Source of the DNA: Sesamum alatum
Lineage: Eukaryota; Streptophyta; Magnoliopsida; Lamiales; Pedaliaceae
Direction of reading: 5' to 3'
NCBI GenBank assembly: GCA_034509735.1
Contig: JACGWO010000006.1
Coordinates: forward strand, 10,431,001-10,495,000
Length of the DNA: 64,000 nt
The translations under genes and the position numbers were made by a program. Of the stretch, positions 1 through 11,689 are shown one piece after another. How positions within the stretch are numbered: position 1 is the first letter of the stretch; each line of letters begins with the position of its first letter. The notes under the pieces are model-generated. The model did not search any database, had not been told where the DNA came from, and saw only the letters and a list, made by a program, of their open reading frames with translations.

Positions 1-1620
1 AAAGAATATAAATGTCAAAGTGCCAAAACTAGTGGACCAAAAGTATTATTTAAGACTATTTGTTTATGTCTGTGTATCATCCATACTAATATATATATAT
101 ATATATATATAGTCACTTCTCACTCACAACTGGTGGTTTGTAACACCCTAACACCAAATTCTAAAATTTTAATTATACCCATAAATATTTATAACAATAT
201 AATTAATTATTTCAATATTTCGAATGGTCAATTTCATCTTTTAACCATCAATATACTATTATGTTTATCCTCCACTTTCGCTCATGCTTATCACTTGCTC
301 TGGTTCTTATTATATATTGCTTTTTTTATTTTTAAAATTCATGTCGTAGATATTTGATTATATGCGCGCAAGTACTGCGTGTCTCAGTTTATAGTATGTC
401 CATTTTTTGATAACTTTTACTTAAGTACTAAATAAAAACAACAACATTGATAATCGAGACAAAGTCTCCCTCTGTGTTTATGATTGTTATTATCTTGACC
501 CTTTGAAGTTCTTTTTCCAGTTTCTTTAACTTTTAGAAATATTCTATAAATATTTATATTATATGATCTAAAATATTGAAATTATATAACGCAAAATATA
601 ACTTATTATATTAACTAAAAGATGTGCCAACTCTTTTTGTAGAATGAAGTTTAATATCGAATTCTTCAAACTCAACAAAATTGTAGTTGATATGATTTTA
701 ATTGGTTCAGACGCATTTTTTACAATATTATACTTTTTGAGGACCAATTCCTTTTCTAGATGTGCATTTGAAAATAATGGATTAACCTTTTTTCACTTCT
801 CCGTTGGATATGAAATATGTCTCATATAGTCTTCTGAAATTTGAACACAAGTGCTTAGGCACGAGAGATCAAGCCGACTCGACTTGAGTTCAAAATTTTT
901 TGAGCTCCAGTTGAGTCGGCCCATTTTGCACCCCTAGGTAAGAGACTAATGATTTTTTTTAGACTAATAATTCTTTTATATATATAGAGTATGAAATTTT
1001 TATTCATTATAAAACCAATTAAATCTTTTCTTCTAAGTTCTATAAAATCAATAATGTATTTTAAATTCAATTAATTTTAATGTGAATATACTTTGAATTC
1101 TAAAATTAAATATGAAAGCTTGAATCCTGTACATTCATTACAATGTATAAGAACTTAAAAATAAGTTTCTTGTCATTTCAAAAAAAAAAAAAATGCGTTC
1201 TTGTAATGATATATACAGATATAATAAATACTTGCTAACTGTTTGACTTGCATAGAAAAAAAAAATGTATCATGTAGATGTCTTTTTATTCATGTATAAT
1301 TAATAATTCATGTAAAAAAAAAATATAATTGTCTTCTCAAACTTAGAAATGCATTTTTTAATTCAATAACTTTTTATAAAAAATACACTTTGAATAATAA
1401 TAATAATAGATATATAAATGATTGAATTTCCTTAATTATTAAGCCTTCATCACATTTTTAGGACATTGTCTGACTTCTTTTGAAATGTGGACACATTGTT
1501 AGCTTATCCAACTTAATTAGTTTATCAATGTAAGACTAGTGCAATAAAGTAGAGACACTATATTCATCACAAAACAAAAAAAATTGCAAGAACTTAAATG
1601 GAACGTAAATAACTTAAAAT
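1..1620. other. AT-rich intergenic DNA, no gene recognised
   Basis: No reading frame with a recognisable domain. It contains an (AT)n run at about 91-110 and several A or T homopolymers. Around 870-937 there is an imperfect inverted repeat (GACTCGACTTGAG against GAGTCGG) ending in a sequence whose reverse complement begins TAGGGGTGCAAAATGGG. That resembles the ends of plant hAT elements, but no partner end or 8-bp duplication was found. Confidence 0.5.
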
Positions 1621-1802
1621 GGGAAAATTTTAGTCCGGACCTGACTCGGTCAAATTTGAACTAATCATATAGCAAGTGCAATATACTTGCCGTGTGATTG
1701 ATGTACAGTATAGGGAAAGTGACCAATCATATAGCAAGTATACGACACTTGTTTTATGATTAGTTTGGTTCGACCAAACCTAATCCGGATAAAAATTTTC
1801 CC
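1621..1802. mobile_element. Small inverted-repeat element (MITE)
   Basis: The ends are complementary: GGGAAAATTTTAGTCCGGA on the left and TCCGGATAAAAATTTTCCC on the right, enclosing about 140 bp with further internal pairing (ATCATATAGCAAGT occurs twice). The flanks are TTAAAAT and TTAAAAA, which could be a decayed 6-7 bp target duplication. It has no coding capacity, and the superfamily is uncertain. Confidence 0.65.
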
Positions 1803-2048
1803 TTAAAAAGCTACATAGCATATAGAATCTTACATTTACATTATAACACGTTAATTACTTCCTATACCTGAAAGGAATATGCATGCTTCTCTTTGCAAGA
1901 GCAAATGTCACGTCTCCAAGGGCATAAAGTGATTATGTTGATTGTTAATATTATGAGTTTCTATTAGTCTTTCTCCCTGCACTTTTGCCTTAGCTATTCT
2001 CTCCTTCATCATTACACATTTTATGCCTCCAAAAGCATATTAATTGTT

Positions 2049-2590
2049 GGCTTAAATATATTTTTCGTCCTGTAACTTGAATATTTTGGCACTTTTATCC
2101 TTTATGTTTCTAGAATTGCAAAATAGTCTTGTAACTTTTTGACTTTTTGTGATTTTAAACCTTCTGGTGCCGGGTTTTGCAAAAGTTTCCGGAATAAATT
2201 AATTATGTGTCCCTTCAAGATTTTGGCATTTTTATCATTTATCTTTCTAGATGATACAAAAGAGTCCTGTAATTTTTTGACATTTCTCAATTTTGGTCCT
2301 TCGGGTGTCGGATTTTGCAAAAAGTGTCGGAATAAATCATGTGCTGCGTTAAATGTTTTTTATTTAATTTTTTCGTCAACGTTGGCAAAAGTGAATCAAT
2401 CATAACAAAAGTCCCAATTTAAATGAACCACGTGAGGCGCGCATGATTTGCGACTTTTGCAAAATCCGGCACTGAAAGGACCGAAATTGCGGAATATTAA
2501 CAAGTTGCAGGATTATTTTGCAATCCTAGAAAGATAAAGGATAAAAATGTTAAAGTACCATAACTACATGACCAAAAGTATATTTAAGCC
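2049..2590. mobile_element. Mutator-type MITE, GGCTTAAAT family
   Basis: Termini are GGCTTAAATATA and its complement TATTTAAGCC. The flanking 9-mers TTAATTGTT (2040-2048) and TTGATTGTT (2591-2599) match at 8 of 9 positions, as expected for an old Mutator-like 9-bp duplication. The arms are long and carry paired phrases of the type 'cttgtaacttttt' and 'ggataaaaatg'. Small ORFs on both strands here are mirror images from the palindrome, not genes. Confidence 0.75.
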
Positions 2591-2599
2591 TTGATTGTT

Positions 2600-4050
2600 T
2601 TCAGCATTAATCAACCTTGTTGAATGTCTAATCAGATTTTCTTTAAATTGAAAAGCAATTGCATTCAATTAATAAGCTAACATGCATTTTCTAGTTATTG
2701 AATTTGATAAGGATCTGATAGCATGTCAGGTTTCCAAATACTTTTATTTGCAGATATTTGTATGCCCAGTATCCATGAGGAACACCGTTTCCACAAATAT
2801 GATAATTCTTGACTGCTCCTTTCTCCGCCAACACTTACAATTGGCTTCTTGTTGACATAAAATCATCAAACACAACAATAATTCTACAGTTCCCATCCAT
2901 CATCTAAGGAACAGTATCGAAATCCAAAATAAGAAGAATGCATATTAGCAACAAATGTAGAGAAAGATAAGAGAGATTATTGACCTTCCTAAACGGGTAA
3001 TGAACCGCCAAAAGTTGAAAGAATTTTACAAGCGATGCTCGCATCTCTGAATTGATCATCTATTCATGATTATTTAGTGGATAAAAAGCTAACCCATAAG
3101 TTAAGCAAATTGATAGAACAAAAATCATACAGAACATGAAATAGAACACTGATCTTCACCTTGTGGTAAAAAATGATTTCACAAAAGCATTAGATGTTGC
3201 CTCCTCAATATCATAAACACTCAATATAATGAATGCAGACGACTAATGCTGGTCTGAACTGCAACGGGATCCAAAGGTAAATAAGTATTGCCGAAACTCT
3301 CGGGTTCTTATCGTGCTTTCTAGACTTGGGCATGTTAATTATCATGAGATGATAACTAGAAGATCAACTTTAATAGTCAAGAAGGTCACAAATTACAACC
3401 GACTATCAAGTTCTTGAATATTTTTTTGGATGTAACCTAACAGAATAAAGATAACCTTCTTGCTATAGAAACATAAACAGCAAAATCCCAATTCCTTTAA
3501 AGAAGGGAAAAGATCAACAAAAACAGATTCAAGCGAAAATAAAAAAGATGATTGGATAGCATATATCATTTTTATATGTCAGTGAACCTTTTGTGCTGAT
3601 ATTAAATTTTTCTCGATTGATTTATGAGATAATCTGGTGGGCCAAAGCCAGAAGAACTCTTGTGCCGAATGTTTGTTTTTCTTGATACATTTCTCTGACA
3701 ATTCTGGAGAGCAACTCCTACACTTATACTATATTTTTCTTGATGGATTTCTCTAACAATCCAAGGAGGAAATAGGGTTAGAAGATCCAAGACTATCATA
3801 CGTTGGAGGAAAACTTAGAGAAGTCAAAGGATCATGCAGAAATGATTAATGCATTGGAGAGAAGCCAAAAGATCATGCAAGTGGAAAGTCACATTTTCAA
3901 CAAAAGACTCTTAATATAATAGGATAAAGGTAATTTAGGCAAATCAAAAAAGAAAGAAATTTATATAACTATTCATACTTTTATAGATATATATATATAT
4001 ATAGACATATATAAATAAATACACTTCTCCTATTCCTATTAACATTATAT
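2600..4050. other. Non-coding DNA upstream of the kinase gene
   Basis: No recognisable gene. A short direct duplication of the phrase TTTTTCTTGAT.G.TTTCTC occurs near 3678 and 3735. An (AT)n run sits at about 3988-4003. The stretch probably includes the distal promoter of the kinase gene. Confidence 0.4.
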
Positions 4051-4058
4051 AACCCCAA

Positions 4059-4190
4059 CATCACTATATATAACCATTAAACCCTACAGACCAGGAATCA
4101 AGAAATACAAGCCTTTTCCAGCAATACTAGAGTTCCAACATTTTCTTTCTGCTGAAATTGCTTAGTTTTCCACTGCTGTTGACAACTGTC
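4059..4190 (+). promoter_or_regulatory. Likely core promoter and 5' leader of the kinase gene
   Basis: A TATA-like ACTATATATAACC lies at about 4061-4073, followed by about 110 bp of leader up to the first ATG at 4191. The context GTCATGGCT has G at -3 and G at +4, which is good for plant initiation. Upstream codons in the same frame are open back to 4158 but lack an ATG. The transcription start is inferred. Confidence 0.45.
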
Positions 4191-7100
4191 ATGGCTAAGG
4201 CTGGGCTTCTTAATTTTCTCGGCAAGTATGATCATCACCCGTTCTTGTTCGATTTGAGTCATTCAAAATCTGAATCTGATCATTTCTTGCGTACGAATTT
4301 GATTTATGGAAGAGGAAAAGCTTACGAGTATCTGAACGTGATAAGTAACGGGTCTTTCGGCATTGTCTATCGAGCACGTCACAAGAAAATTGGTGAAATC
4401 ATAGCCATGAAGCCGGAGTTTCATGGGTTATCGACATCAACCTTGAGGGAAATCGACATTCTCATGTCCCTTTTTCCTCATCCTGCGATTGTGGAATTGA
4501 AAGAAATCGTCGTTGATGATTGGGATCGTGTTTTCGTGATAATGGAGCACATAGAACGTCATCTCAAAAGATTCATGGACATTAGGAGACAGCCCTTGCA
4601 TCCAAACGAAGTGAAGTGCATGATGAAGCAGTTGCTTGAAGGCATCAAGTTTCTGAATGAGAACGGAGTGATGCATAGGGACCTAAAGCCGTCGAACATT
4701 CTCATCAACAAAAAGGGCCACTTGAAGATCTGCGACTATGGTCCATCGCGCCAGTTTGAAAACGAGTGGGGATCTTACAGTCCTGGTGTTGTAATTCTTT
4801 GGTACAGAGCCCCTGTAATTCTTGACGAAGCGGAAACGTATTCTACCGCAATCGACATGTGGTCAGATAGCTGTATAATGGCAGAATTGCTGTTGAAGGA
4901 AGTGCTCTTCAAAGGGACGAGTGAAGTTGAGCAGCGTGCCCAAATTTACATGATTCTTGGCCGTGGCAAACCGGACGATAGCCGGCTTATACACAGGTTT
5001 CTTGATGCTGGGGTGATTTCAGGATGCCCATTGCTTGCAGAACACTACCAAAAAACAGGTATATAATTTATATAAGATTAAAATTTCTCTAATACTTTTA
5101 TTTTCAAAAAATTTAAATTTTATTTATTATACTTTATGTTCAAAGTGTATACAAATATTTTCAAACCAAATATTATTTTAATTTTAAAAAAGTAAAAATA
5201 TGTTAAAAATTGATCTCAAATACAAATAATTATAACTTAAAAACTAATTTATTATTTGTATAAAAAAATTCTCTAATTATTTTATATTTTAAAAATAAAA
5301 TTTATTTATTATAGTTTGTGGTCAAGGTTTATTGAAACATTTTCAAATCAAATAATAATCAAATTCAAATAATAATTAAAAGAAGCTAGTTATGGGATTT
5401 CCTACTTTGAGGAGAGTGTCAATTTCCGTATGAAATTGCCCAAGGATGATTTGGACTTTGGAGATTATTACTTATAAAATTTTGAATTATTATGCTAACT
5501 TTTTAGAAAATGTAGCTCATTTTTTTTTTTAACAGTGCAATAAAATAACATTTAGTAAGAAAAAATAAGCACCGACCACATATTAGTCATATTCATGGAG
5601 ATGCACATTTGTGAAGTAAAAAAAAAAAAAGACAACTATGTGCAGGGAATGATTTTACCCAACAAAGAGATAATATACTTTATCCAACAAAGATTTTAAC
5701 ATCTCAAGCAAGAAAATACAACCAATTCTACTTAACCTTTGCATCCAAACAATATTTACAAATCAAAGCCTCTTACTACTACTATTGCTTCAACCTAGTA
5801 TGACTTCAGGGAGAAGTGATCACAAACCAAATCTACCCTATGTCCCTCAACTCAACAAGCTCGATCTTATTTTTTATATATGCGCAGAGAACAGGTACGA
5901 TTTCCATCTCGCTAAATAAAATTGGTGATCTAAAATACTATGAGGGGGGATTTATAATTCACCATTAATTATCACAAAAGTAGATTAATAACTACATCGA
6001 TAGAAGACAAAATAATTCCCATTAACAATCACAATTAATATAAAATCAATGAAACACACCAAAAGTAAACAATCAAAAATTCAAACAACATGCAAAACAA
6101 AACAACTATACATTCTTAAAAATAGTATAGTAAATCGCAAAAAAAAAAAAAAAAAAGGAAAAATAAAAACAACTAACCTTAGTCCAAATTTCCGGAAATA
6201 AACTCGTGTAATCCAATTTACTTTCAAGTACTCGGTTGAAATCGCTCCACAAGTGTGAAAAGTTCCTCGTTGAATTTGCTTTCAAATACTTGAGAAACTA
6301 GTAATTTTATACCAAAATTTATTCCGTTAGTAATCAAATATCATACAAAGAAAGCAACTAATATTATTATAAAGAAGTAGTAAAACTAAACTAACCTTTC
6401 AAATTTTTCCGACGATGAACACCAAAATGCAACCAAATACTTGATTATTTTCTCCAAACCCGTAAGTATTCTTCTGTGAATTTTAGAATTGTAGAGCCTC
6501 CAAACCGGTAAGTGTTCTTAGTATGTGAATTGTAGAGCCTCCAAACCCATAAGTGTTTTCTGTGAATTTTAGAATTGAGAGCCGAGTCTGTAGAGCCAAA
6601 TCAAAATTAGCAAAGCCGTAAGAGTTGCTCTCAAATGATCTTTCCACTATTCACATACTTTCCAAATGTATGGCCTTGTCATTTGTCCTATATTCCTTTC
6701 TAATTCTCTTGCCCATTATATGTGATTTGATTAAGTAAAGATTAATAATTATTTTTGTTAAATAATCAAATTTTTTGAATTTCTTTTATTCATTCCTTTT
6801 GTTAAGATAATATCTGCTAATTTTAGCCATATTTGTTAATCAAATACAAAATAAGATTTGGTCAGGTCTATTAATTTTGCTAGAATTTTTATGTATGCGA
6901 TTCATTATATCATTCAAAATATTCAAATTCAAAATTAATTCACTATATTGGTGCATTCAATTTAACGAATACGTTTAAACAAGATCAACAAAAAAAAAAA
7001 TTATAGAAGTATATATATACACCTACATTCGTGAGACTTTAAATTTTTTTTAAAAAACTACTATAGAAGTAGATATTTAATTATCATATGACCTAATTAA

Positions 7101-9251
7101 AAAAAGATGGGTATTACTTGATACTTTAGAATATGTACGAAAAATAAAGTGTTTTAATTTTCATACAAGAAAATATGATATTAGTGATAAAATATTAAGT
7201 GATAATTTTAAAGTGGTCACTAAAAATATATATTAAGTATATATTTTTTGTTTTGTCACTATATATTTATTAATTAAAAAAGTTGTTACTAAATACAATT
7301 AATGATATATTATAGTGATCACAATTATTTGTTGTCAGTACGTAGATCATAATTATAGATGTGCTACTAGTTGTATTTAGTTACAACTTTTTGCATATTA
7401 TTTTGTTAGTGGTTCTTGCCAATAACAAAGTATATTACTAATTAGATTATTCTTTTAATATTTCTAAAATAAGTGAGCTGATAGATTTTCAAAAAATAGA
7501 AATAATAAAATTATATTTTTATGCAAAAGTGTATTAAATTATATAAATAATTGGGACTTAACACATATTTATCATATCATTGAGATTCTCTACATATAAG
7601 CCATATATTTTAAAATAAATAAATTGGATGTATTTTAGTATATCATAAATTCAGATCCAAATAATGTCCATATTTTGTATTTTGTTAAGGTTAATTACAA
7701 AAAGTTGAACGTATAGTTGAATTCATTGCACTGGCAACAGAAATTATAAGGGACAATTGCATTTGTGATCCCATATGTTAGGGCCTTTTTCAAATTAGTT
7801 CAATTTGTTAAGATTTTCTGACATTGTATCCAATAAGTTGAAAATTTTCTTAATGTTAGTCCTCACGTACATTTTTCGTCCAATAATTAATGAAAAATGT
7901 ATGAAAATGCACATGAGACTACTAACTGCTCCATTAATTATTGGACGAAAAATGCATATCGGGACGAAAATTGAGAAAAATTTCAACTTATGGGATGCAG
8001 TATGAAAAAATCGTAATAAATGAGACTAAATTAAAAAAGACCTTAACGTCTGAGACCCAAAATGTGATTTTCTCAAATTATAATAACTATGCACTTAAAT
8101 TGCAAAATTTAAATACTAGTGAAACTATAAACTTGAAATCCATAAAAAAAATTCATACTGGTCGGGTTTGTATTAAAGGTACCTAGTTATTTTTTTTTTT
8201 TAACTTTATTACCTTTTTTTAAAATATTGATAGTTAATCTATTCCACCAACATAAGAATTGCAAAACATAATCACATATATATATATATAAACTCTATTA
8301 TAACTTCTACTTGTAAATTAATTTAGATATATATGAACTCGAAATATTTATCAAACTCTTCATTCATAGTCGGTGATTAAGATATTATATAATTTTTATT
8401 TCTAGATTTATTTCCTACGCAAAATTGTGTAACTAAGTCGTTGCACTAGCAAAGGAGATTGGTGACAGAAGTGTAAGTGTTGCGACATCAAATTCTGTAG
8501 CTAGTTTGTAGTTAATATATTATATATACTTTTTTTCCTATTTATTTTGCTAGGCAAAAATTTGTAGCTAATCCCTTGTACTAGCAACAGAAATAGTAAC
8601 AGAACATTATGGCGTTGCAATTTCTGATAACATGTAAAATATTGATTTACATTTATAGCAAACTCTGTAGCTAATTTATAATTAGAGTATTTTATTAGTT
8701 CATTTATCTTTCAGTTTATGTTTTCTACGAAAAGATTGTAGCTAATTTATTGTGTAAGCAATAAAATTTGAACTAACGCATACTTTGTTGCAATATTTGT
8801 AGCCATTCCGTTGCCTATGTACCTCATATTCTTTAGATATTTTCAATATATAATTTGCTATAGAATATCCGTTGTTAGTCCATTTCACTAGCTACAGAAT
8901 TTTAATATTTGTAGCCATTCCGATGCCAACATACCTCATTTTTTTGGGATAATTGTAATACACTATTTGCTATGGAATATCCATTGCTAGTCCATCTCAT
9001 TAGCTACGGAATTAATTTCGTTGCAATATTTTTCGTGGTATCTGCCTTGTTTTCTTGTAGTGGAACTTGGATTTGATCTGTTGAAGAAGCTTTTGGAGTA
9101 TAATCCAGAGAAGAGAATAACAGCAGAAGCGGCTCCCAATCACGGTTGGTTCAAAGAGTTGGATCCCTACTTTTTCTCGGCTCCCAATCACGGTTGGTTC
9201 AAAGAGTTTGATCCCTATTTTTTCTGGTTTAGCACAACGCAACAACACTAG
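4191..9251 (+). CDS. CDK-family protein kinase (CDKG/PITSLRE-like), two exons joined across a transposon
   Basis: Exon 1 is 4191-5058 and exon 2 is 9061-9251, giving 352 codons ending in TAG. The product resembles plant CDKG/CDK11 (PITSLRE) Ser/Thr kinases, which act with cyclin L in cell-cycle and splicing control. Visible motifs: glycine loop ISNGSFG (51-57), ATP lysine in IAMK (74), a degenerate PITSLRE helix STSTLRE (81-87), HRDLKPSN (162-169), DYG for DFG (182-184), WYRAPV for WYRAPE (204-209), [14 protein letters not shown], then [22 protein letters not shown] in exon 2. A segment of about 20 residues normal before GFDLL is missing. Apart from the transposon, no intron interrupts the kinase fold, which suggests an old retrocopy. 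The first loop glycine, DFG phenylalanine and APE glutamate are altered, so catalytic activity is uncertain. The family call is firm; activity and expression are inferred. Confidence 0.75.
5083..5357. repeat. Direct repeat in the left part of CACTA-0
   Basis: A segment of about 88 bp beginning TTCTCTAAT and ending TTTTCAAACCAAAT at about 5083-5170 recurs with changes at about 5270-5357. Both copies are AT-rich and contain TTTATTTATTATA. No function is visible. Confidence 0.5.
6450..6610. repeat. Short tandem repeat GTAGAGCCTCCAAACC
   Basis: The phrase GTAGAGCCTCCAAACC followed by a variable GGTAAGTGTT or CATAAGTGTT occurs at about 6492 and 6532. Degraded copies (TGTGAATTTTAGAATTG, CCAAACCCGTAAGTATT, GAGAGCCGAGTC) lie on either side. 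It lies inside CACTA-0 and may be a relic of the element's own leader; this is only a guess. Confidence 0.4.
7750..8074. mobile_element. Mutator-type MITE nested in CACTA-0
   Basis: An exact 9-bp duplication AAATTATAA flanks the element (7741-7749 and 8075-8083). The ends read GGGACAATTGCATTTGTGATC and, inward from the right, GAGAAAATCACATTTTGGGTC. The two halves are inverted copies meeting at about 7890-7930, where CCAATAATTAATG pairs with CATTAATTATTGG. The overlapping ORFs on both strands are products of this palindrome. Confidence 0.8.
8420..9056. repeat. Subterminal repeat array of CACTA-0
   Basis: Units such as TTTGTAGCTAATCC, ATTGTAGCTAATTTATTG, TTTGTAGCCATTCCGTTGCC and TTTGTAGCCATTCCGATGCC recur with CTAGCAACAGAAAT-type phrases on the same strand. 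In CACTA elements such arrays bind the accessory transposase. A weaker GTCACTA/GTTACTA array lies at 7200-7400. Confidence 0.6.
9130..9225 (+). repeat. 48-bp tandem duplication in the last kinase exon
   Basis: The unit starting CGGCTCCCAATCACGG occurs at 9130-9177 and again at 9178-9225 with two substitutions (TTGGATCCCTAC against TTTGATCCCTAT). It is in frame and adds a second copy of a 16-residue segment containing NHGWFKE, the position of the conserved HxWF near the end of CDK kinase domains. The stop follows soon after. Confidence 0.85.
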
Positions 9252-10172
9252 AGAAAATTCTTGCAGTAACTAGGTTTGGATAAGAACTCAAGACTCTAAT
9301 ATTTCTTGTATATACACATTTGTTGAAGAATATGATGAATTGCTTATGATTCTCAGATGCCTTCCTCAACCGTTTCTTTGCTTGTCAATTTAGTCATTAT
9401 ATGTGTTATCTTTTTTCTGGAAATTGACTTTCATTAGGTTTTTGCTAATTGTGTAATTAATCAAGTGATCATTAAGTATGAAATGTTAGTGTCTTAGTAA
9501 TTAATACTAAGATAATCCGGATTCATCTAAAGCATGTCGACAGTACTCATCTCTTATAAGTGGTCATCAGTAATACTGAGATAATTAATGTTTTCACTAA
9601 TCGTATGATTTGGCTGACAATTGAAGACTGAAATATATTTCTTGCATAATCTATTTGTAGAAAATTATGCCTTAAATTCTTATGTTTTTTTATGTAGAAT
9701 ATGAATCTGTATTCAGGCCGAAATGCTTTACTTAGCCGTTTCGTTGCATGTATGTGTAGCGTGTAAGTACTTTATCTATTCTGTGCTTTTTTTGGAGAAT
9801 AGTAAAATAAACGCGCGTTGCGTGTGATGCACTGTCTTTTTGTTTTTCAATATTGTTTTATTTTTTCTTTCTCCTCTCTTAGATAATGTGTAAATAAGTA
9901 AAAATATTAATAGAATTTTTTTTATGACAATATTGATATCCAAACTTGATTACTAAAAATGAATTTCAATCGAGTATTTATACATTTGGTTATTCAAATG
10001 GACGGTGAAGATTGATTTTAATGGTGCGGTGAGAAGCTTTCAAAATTTATTTCAAAATAATTTTTAAATACTATAAAAGCTTCTTTATCTATATATAGAA
10101 TTTTTAAAACTTCTTTGAATTTTTATATTTATCTAAAACCTTACATCCACAAACTTCCATATTTATATAATA
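9252..10172. other. 3' flank of the kinase gene, no gene recognised
   Basis: AT-rich sequence presumably containing the kinase 3' untranslated region. I saw no clear poly(A) signal that I would single out, and no domain-bearing frame. Confidence 0.4.
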
Positions 10173-10617
10173 GGTCTTAAATGCATTTTTTGTCCCGTAA
10201 CTTAGGTCATTTCATGTTTTCGTCCTTTAACTTTCTAGGGTAGCATTTTGGTCCTGTACCTTTTCTATTTTTGTAATTTTAGTCCTTTTCTCATCGAAGT
10301 TCACCCTTCTCGCTGGAAAAATACAGGTACCTCGCACATGACATTTTAAAAATTGGGGCTTTTGTTCTTATTGACCCATTAGCATTTTTGTCCTTTAACT
10401 TTTAGAGTAGCATTTTGGCCCTGCATCTTTTTAATTTTTGCAATTTTTCCTTTTTTGCCAAAGTTCACCATTCTCGCCAGTGGAGGTGAACTCCAACGAA
10501 CAACTGGGCTAAAATTATAAAAATTAAAAAGATGCAGGACCAAAATGCTATCCTCGAAAGTTAAAGGACGAAAACGTCAAATGACCTAAGTTACAGGACC
10601 AAAAATACATTTAATCC
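10173..10617. mobile_element. Mutator-type MITE with perfect 9-bp duplication
   Basis: Termini are GGTCTTAAATGCATTTTTTG and the complement of GGATTAAATGTATTTTTGG. TATATAATA occurs exactly on both sides (10164-10172 and 10618-10626). Arms contain the paired phrases GTCCTTTAACTTTCTAGGGTAG and CTATCCTCGAAAGTTAAAGG. It belongs to the same general family as the elements at 2049 and 30526. No coding sequence. Confidence 0.85.
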
Positions 10618-10626
10618 TATATAATA

Positions 10627-11681
10627 TTCTAAATTTTTTTAGTGCTTTTAATACTAACCTCTATTCCTTCTTAGACCCTTTACAAAGGTCATTTCAAAAG
10701 TTGATCATACACTATGTACATTTCCTTTGATTTTGTATAGAAAAATAAAAAAATAAATTAAATATCCTATCAGTTCAAGATATTTATTCAAAAACATTGA
10801 GCAATGTACATGTGTAAGAGAATGAGCTGACATTCATGTTCAATTAACTAAGGTATAAAATTAATTGTTCATGATAATAAGATCACGAGATCAATTCTTA
10901 TGGAAAGTTGTGTATGCATATTTTATCTTTTATTCAACTCGCTTTGGTTTAGAAAAAATACGTCGATAATTGACATAATTTTCATCAAAAGATAATACTA
11001 TTAAGGATTATATACATAAAAGAAATTTTTCGGTTTTGTCCCACAAATCAACATAATAATAATGATGCCATAGCATTAGTCTAATTAACTTTAAATTATT
11101 TTAAAGTCTAAATCATAAAATTAATTGAAAAATATCACCATATCTTTTGCATATCCAAGTACATATCATGTAGAAAATTATGAATACTTTTTTATAATTT
11201 TTTATTAAAAATATTAAGAATATATAGTTTTATTAAACTTGCACCTAGTAATTCATTGCTCAACCAAATTTATTTTGAATTGAATTCGAATATGCAAATA
11301 ATTTTTCAATAGAACAATAAATCATACAAAGCTAACTACGTACATCATACCTTAACAAGAATTTTTGTAAGATATATAAACCCATGTTTTACCAAACTGA
11401 TTGTATAAAACTTTTGAAATATTACATAAAAGGATATATTTTCATTCTTTCTCGATCTCATTTTTATTTTCAACAATATATATAACATAAATAAGTTTGT
11501 GTATAAGAATTTTAAATGAATTTTTGAGAAAATAAAACTAATGAGAATCATAAAATAATTATTTGTTCCTCCATTATTGTATTATAATTTGTTATATTCT
11601 TTATTTTCATTAATGCAAGTAAAACTAAATTTATATCTTTAGTTAATTTTTTGCTTATGATTTATTCTTTTTCCGATCCCA
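10627..11681. other. AT-rich intergenic DNA
   Basis: No gene, repeat family or RNA recognised. The frames here are short and of AT-rich composition. Confidence 0.4.
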
Positions 11682-11689
11682 CACTACAA

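Larger units (their letters stand above)
5043..9062. mobile_element. CACTA element (CACTA-0) inside the kinase coding sequence, usable as an intron
   Basis: The left end is CACTACCAAAAAACAGG and the right end, read inward, is CACTACAAGAAAACAAGG; 14 of the first 17 bases match. The flanking triplets GAA (5040-5042) and GAA (9063-9065) are an exact 3-bp target duplication, the CACTA hallmark. Removing the element plus one GAA joins kinase codons in frame (LLA-E-LGFDLL). The right 600 bp carries reiterated TTGTAGCTAAT and TTTGTAGCCATTCCG subterminal motifs. No transposase is recognisable, so it is non-autonomous. A GT at 5059-5060 and an AG at 9059-9060 sit inside the termini and give an in-phase intron. 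Confidence 0.85.

Noticed and set aside
7795..8005. Overlapping ORFs on opposite strands
   Set aside because: They are mirror readings of a MITE palindrome with a 9-bp duplication.
9021..9251. Independent small gene starting at 9021
   Set aside because: Its first 13 codons are the CACTA terminus; the conserved part begins at 9061 and is the last exon of the kinase.
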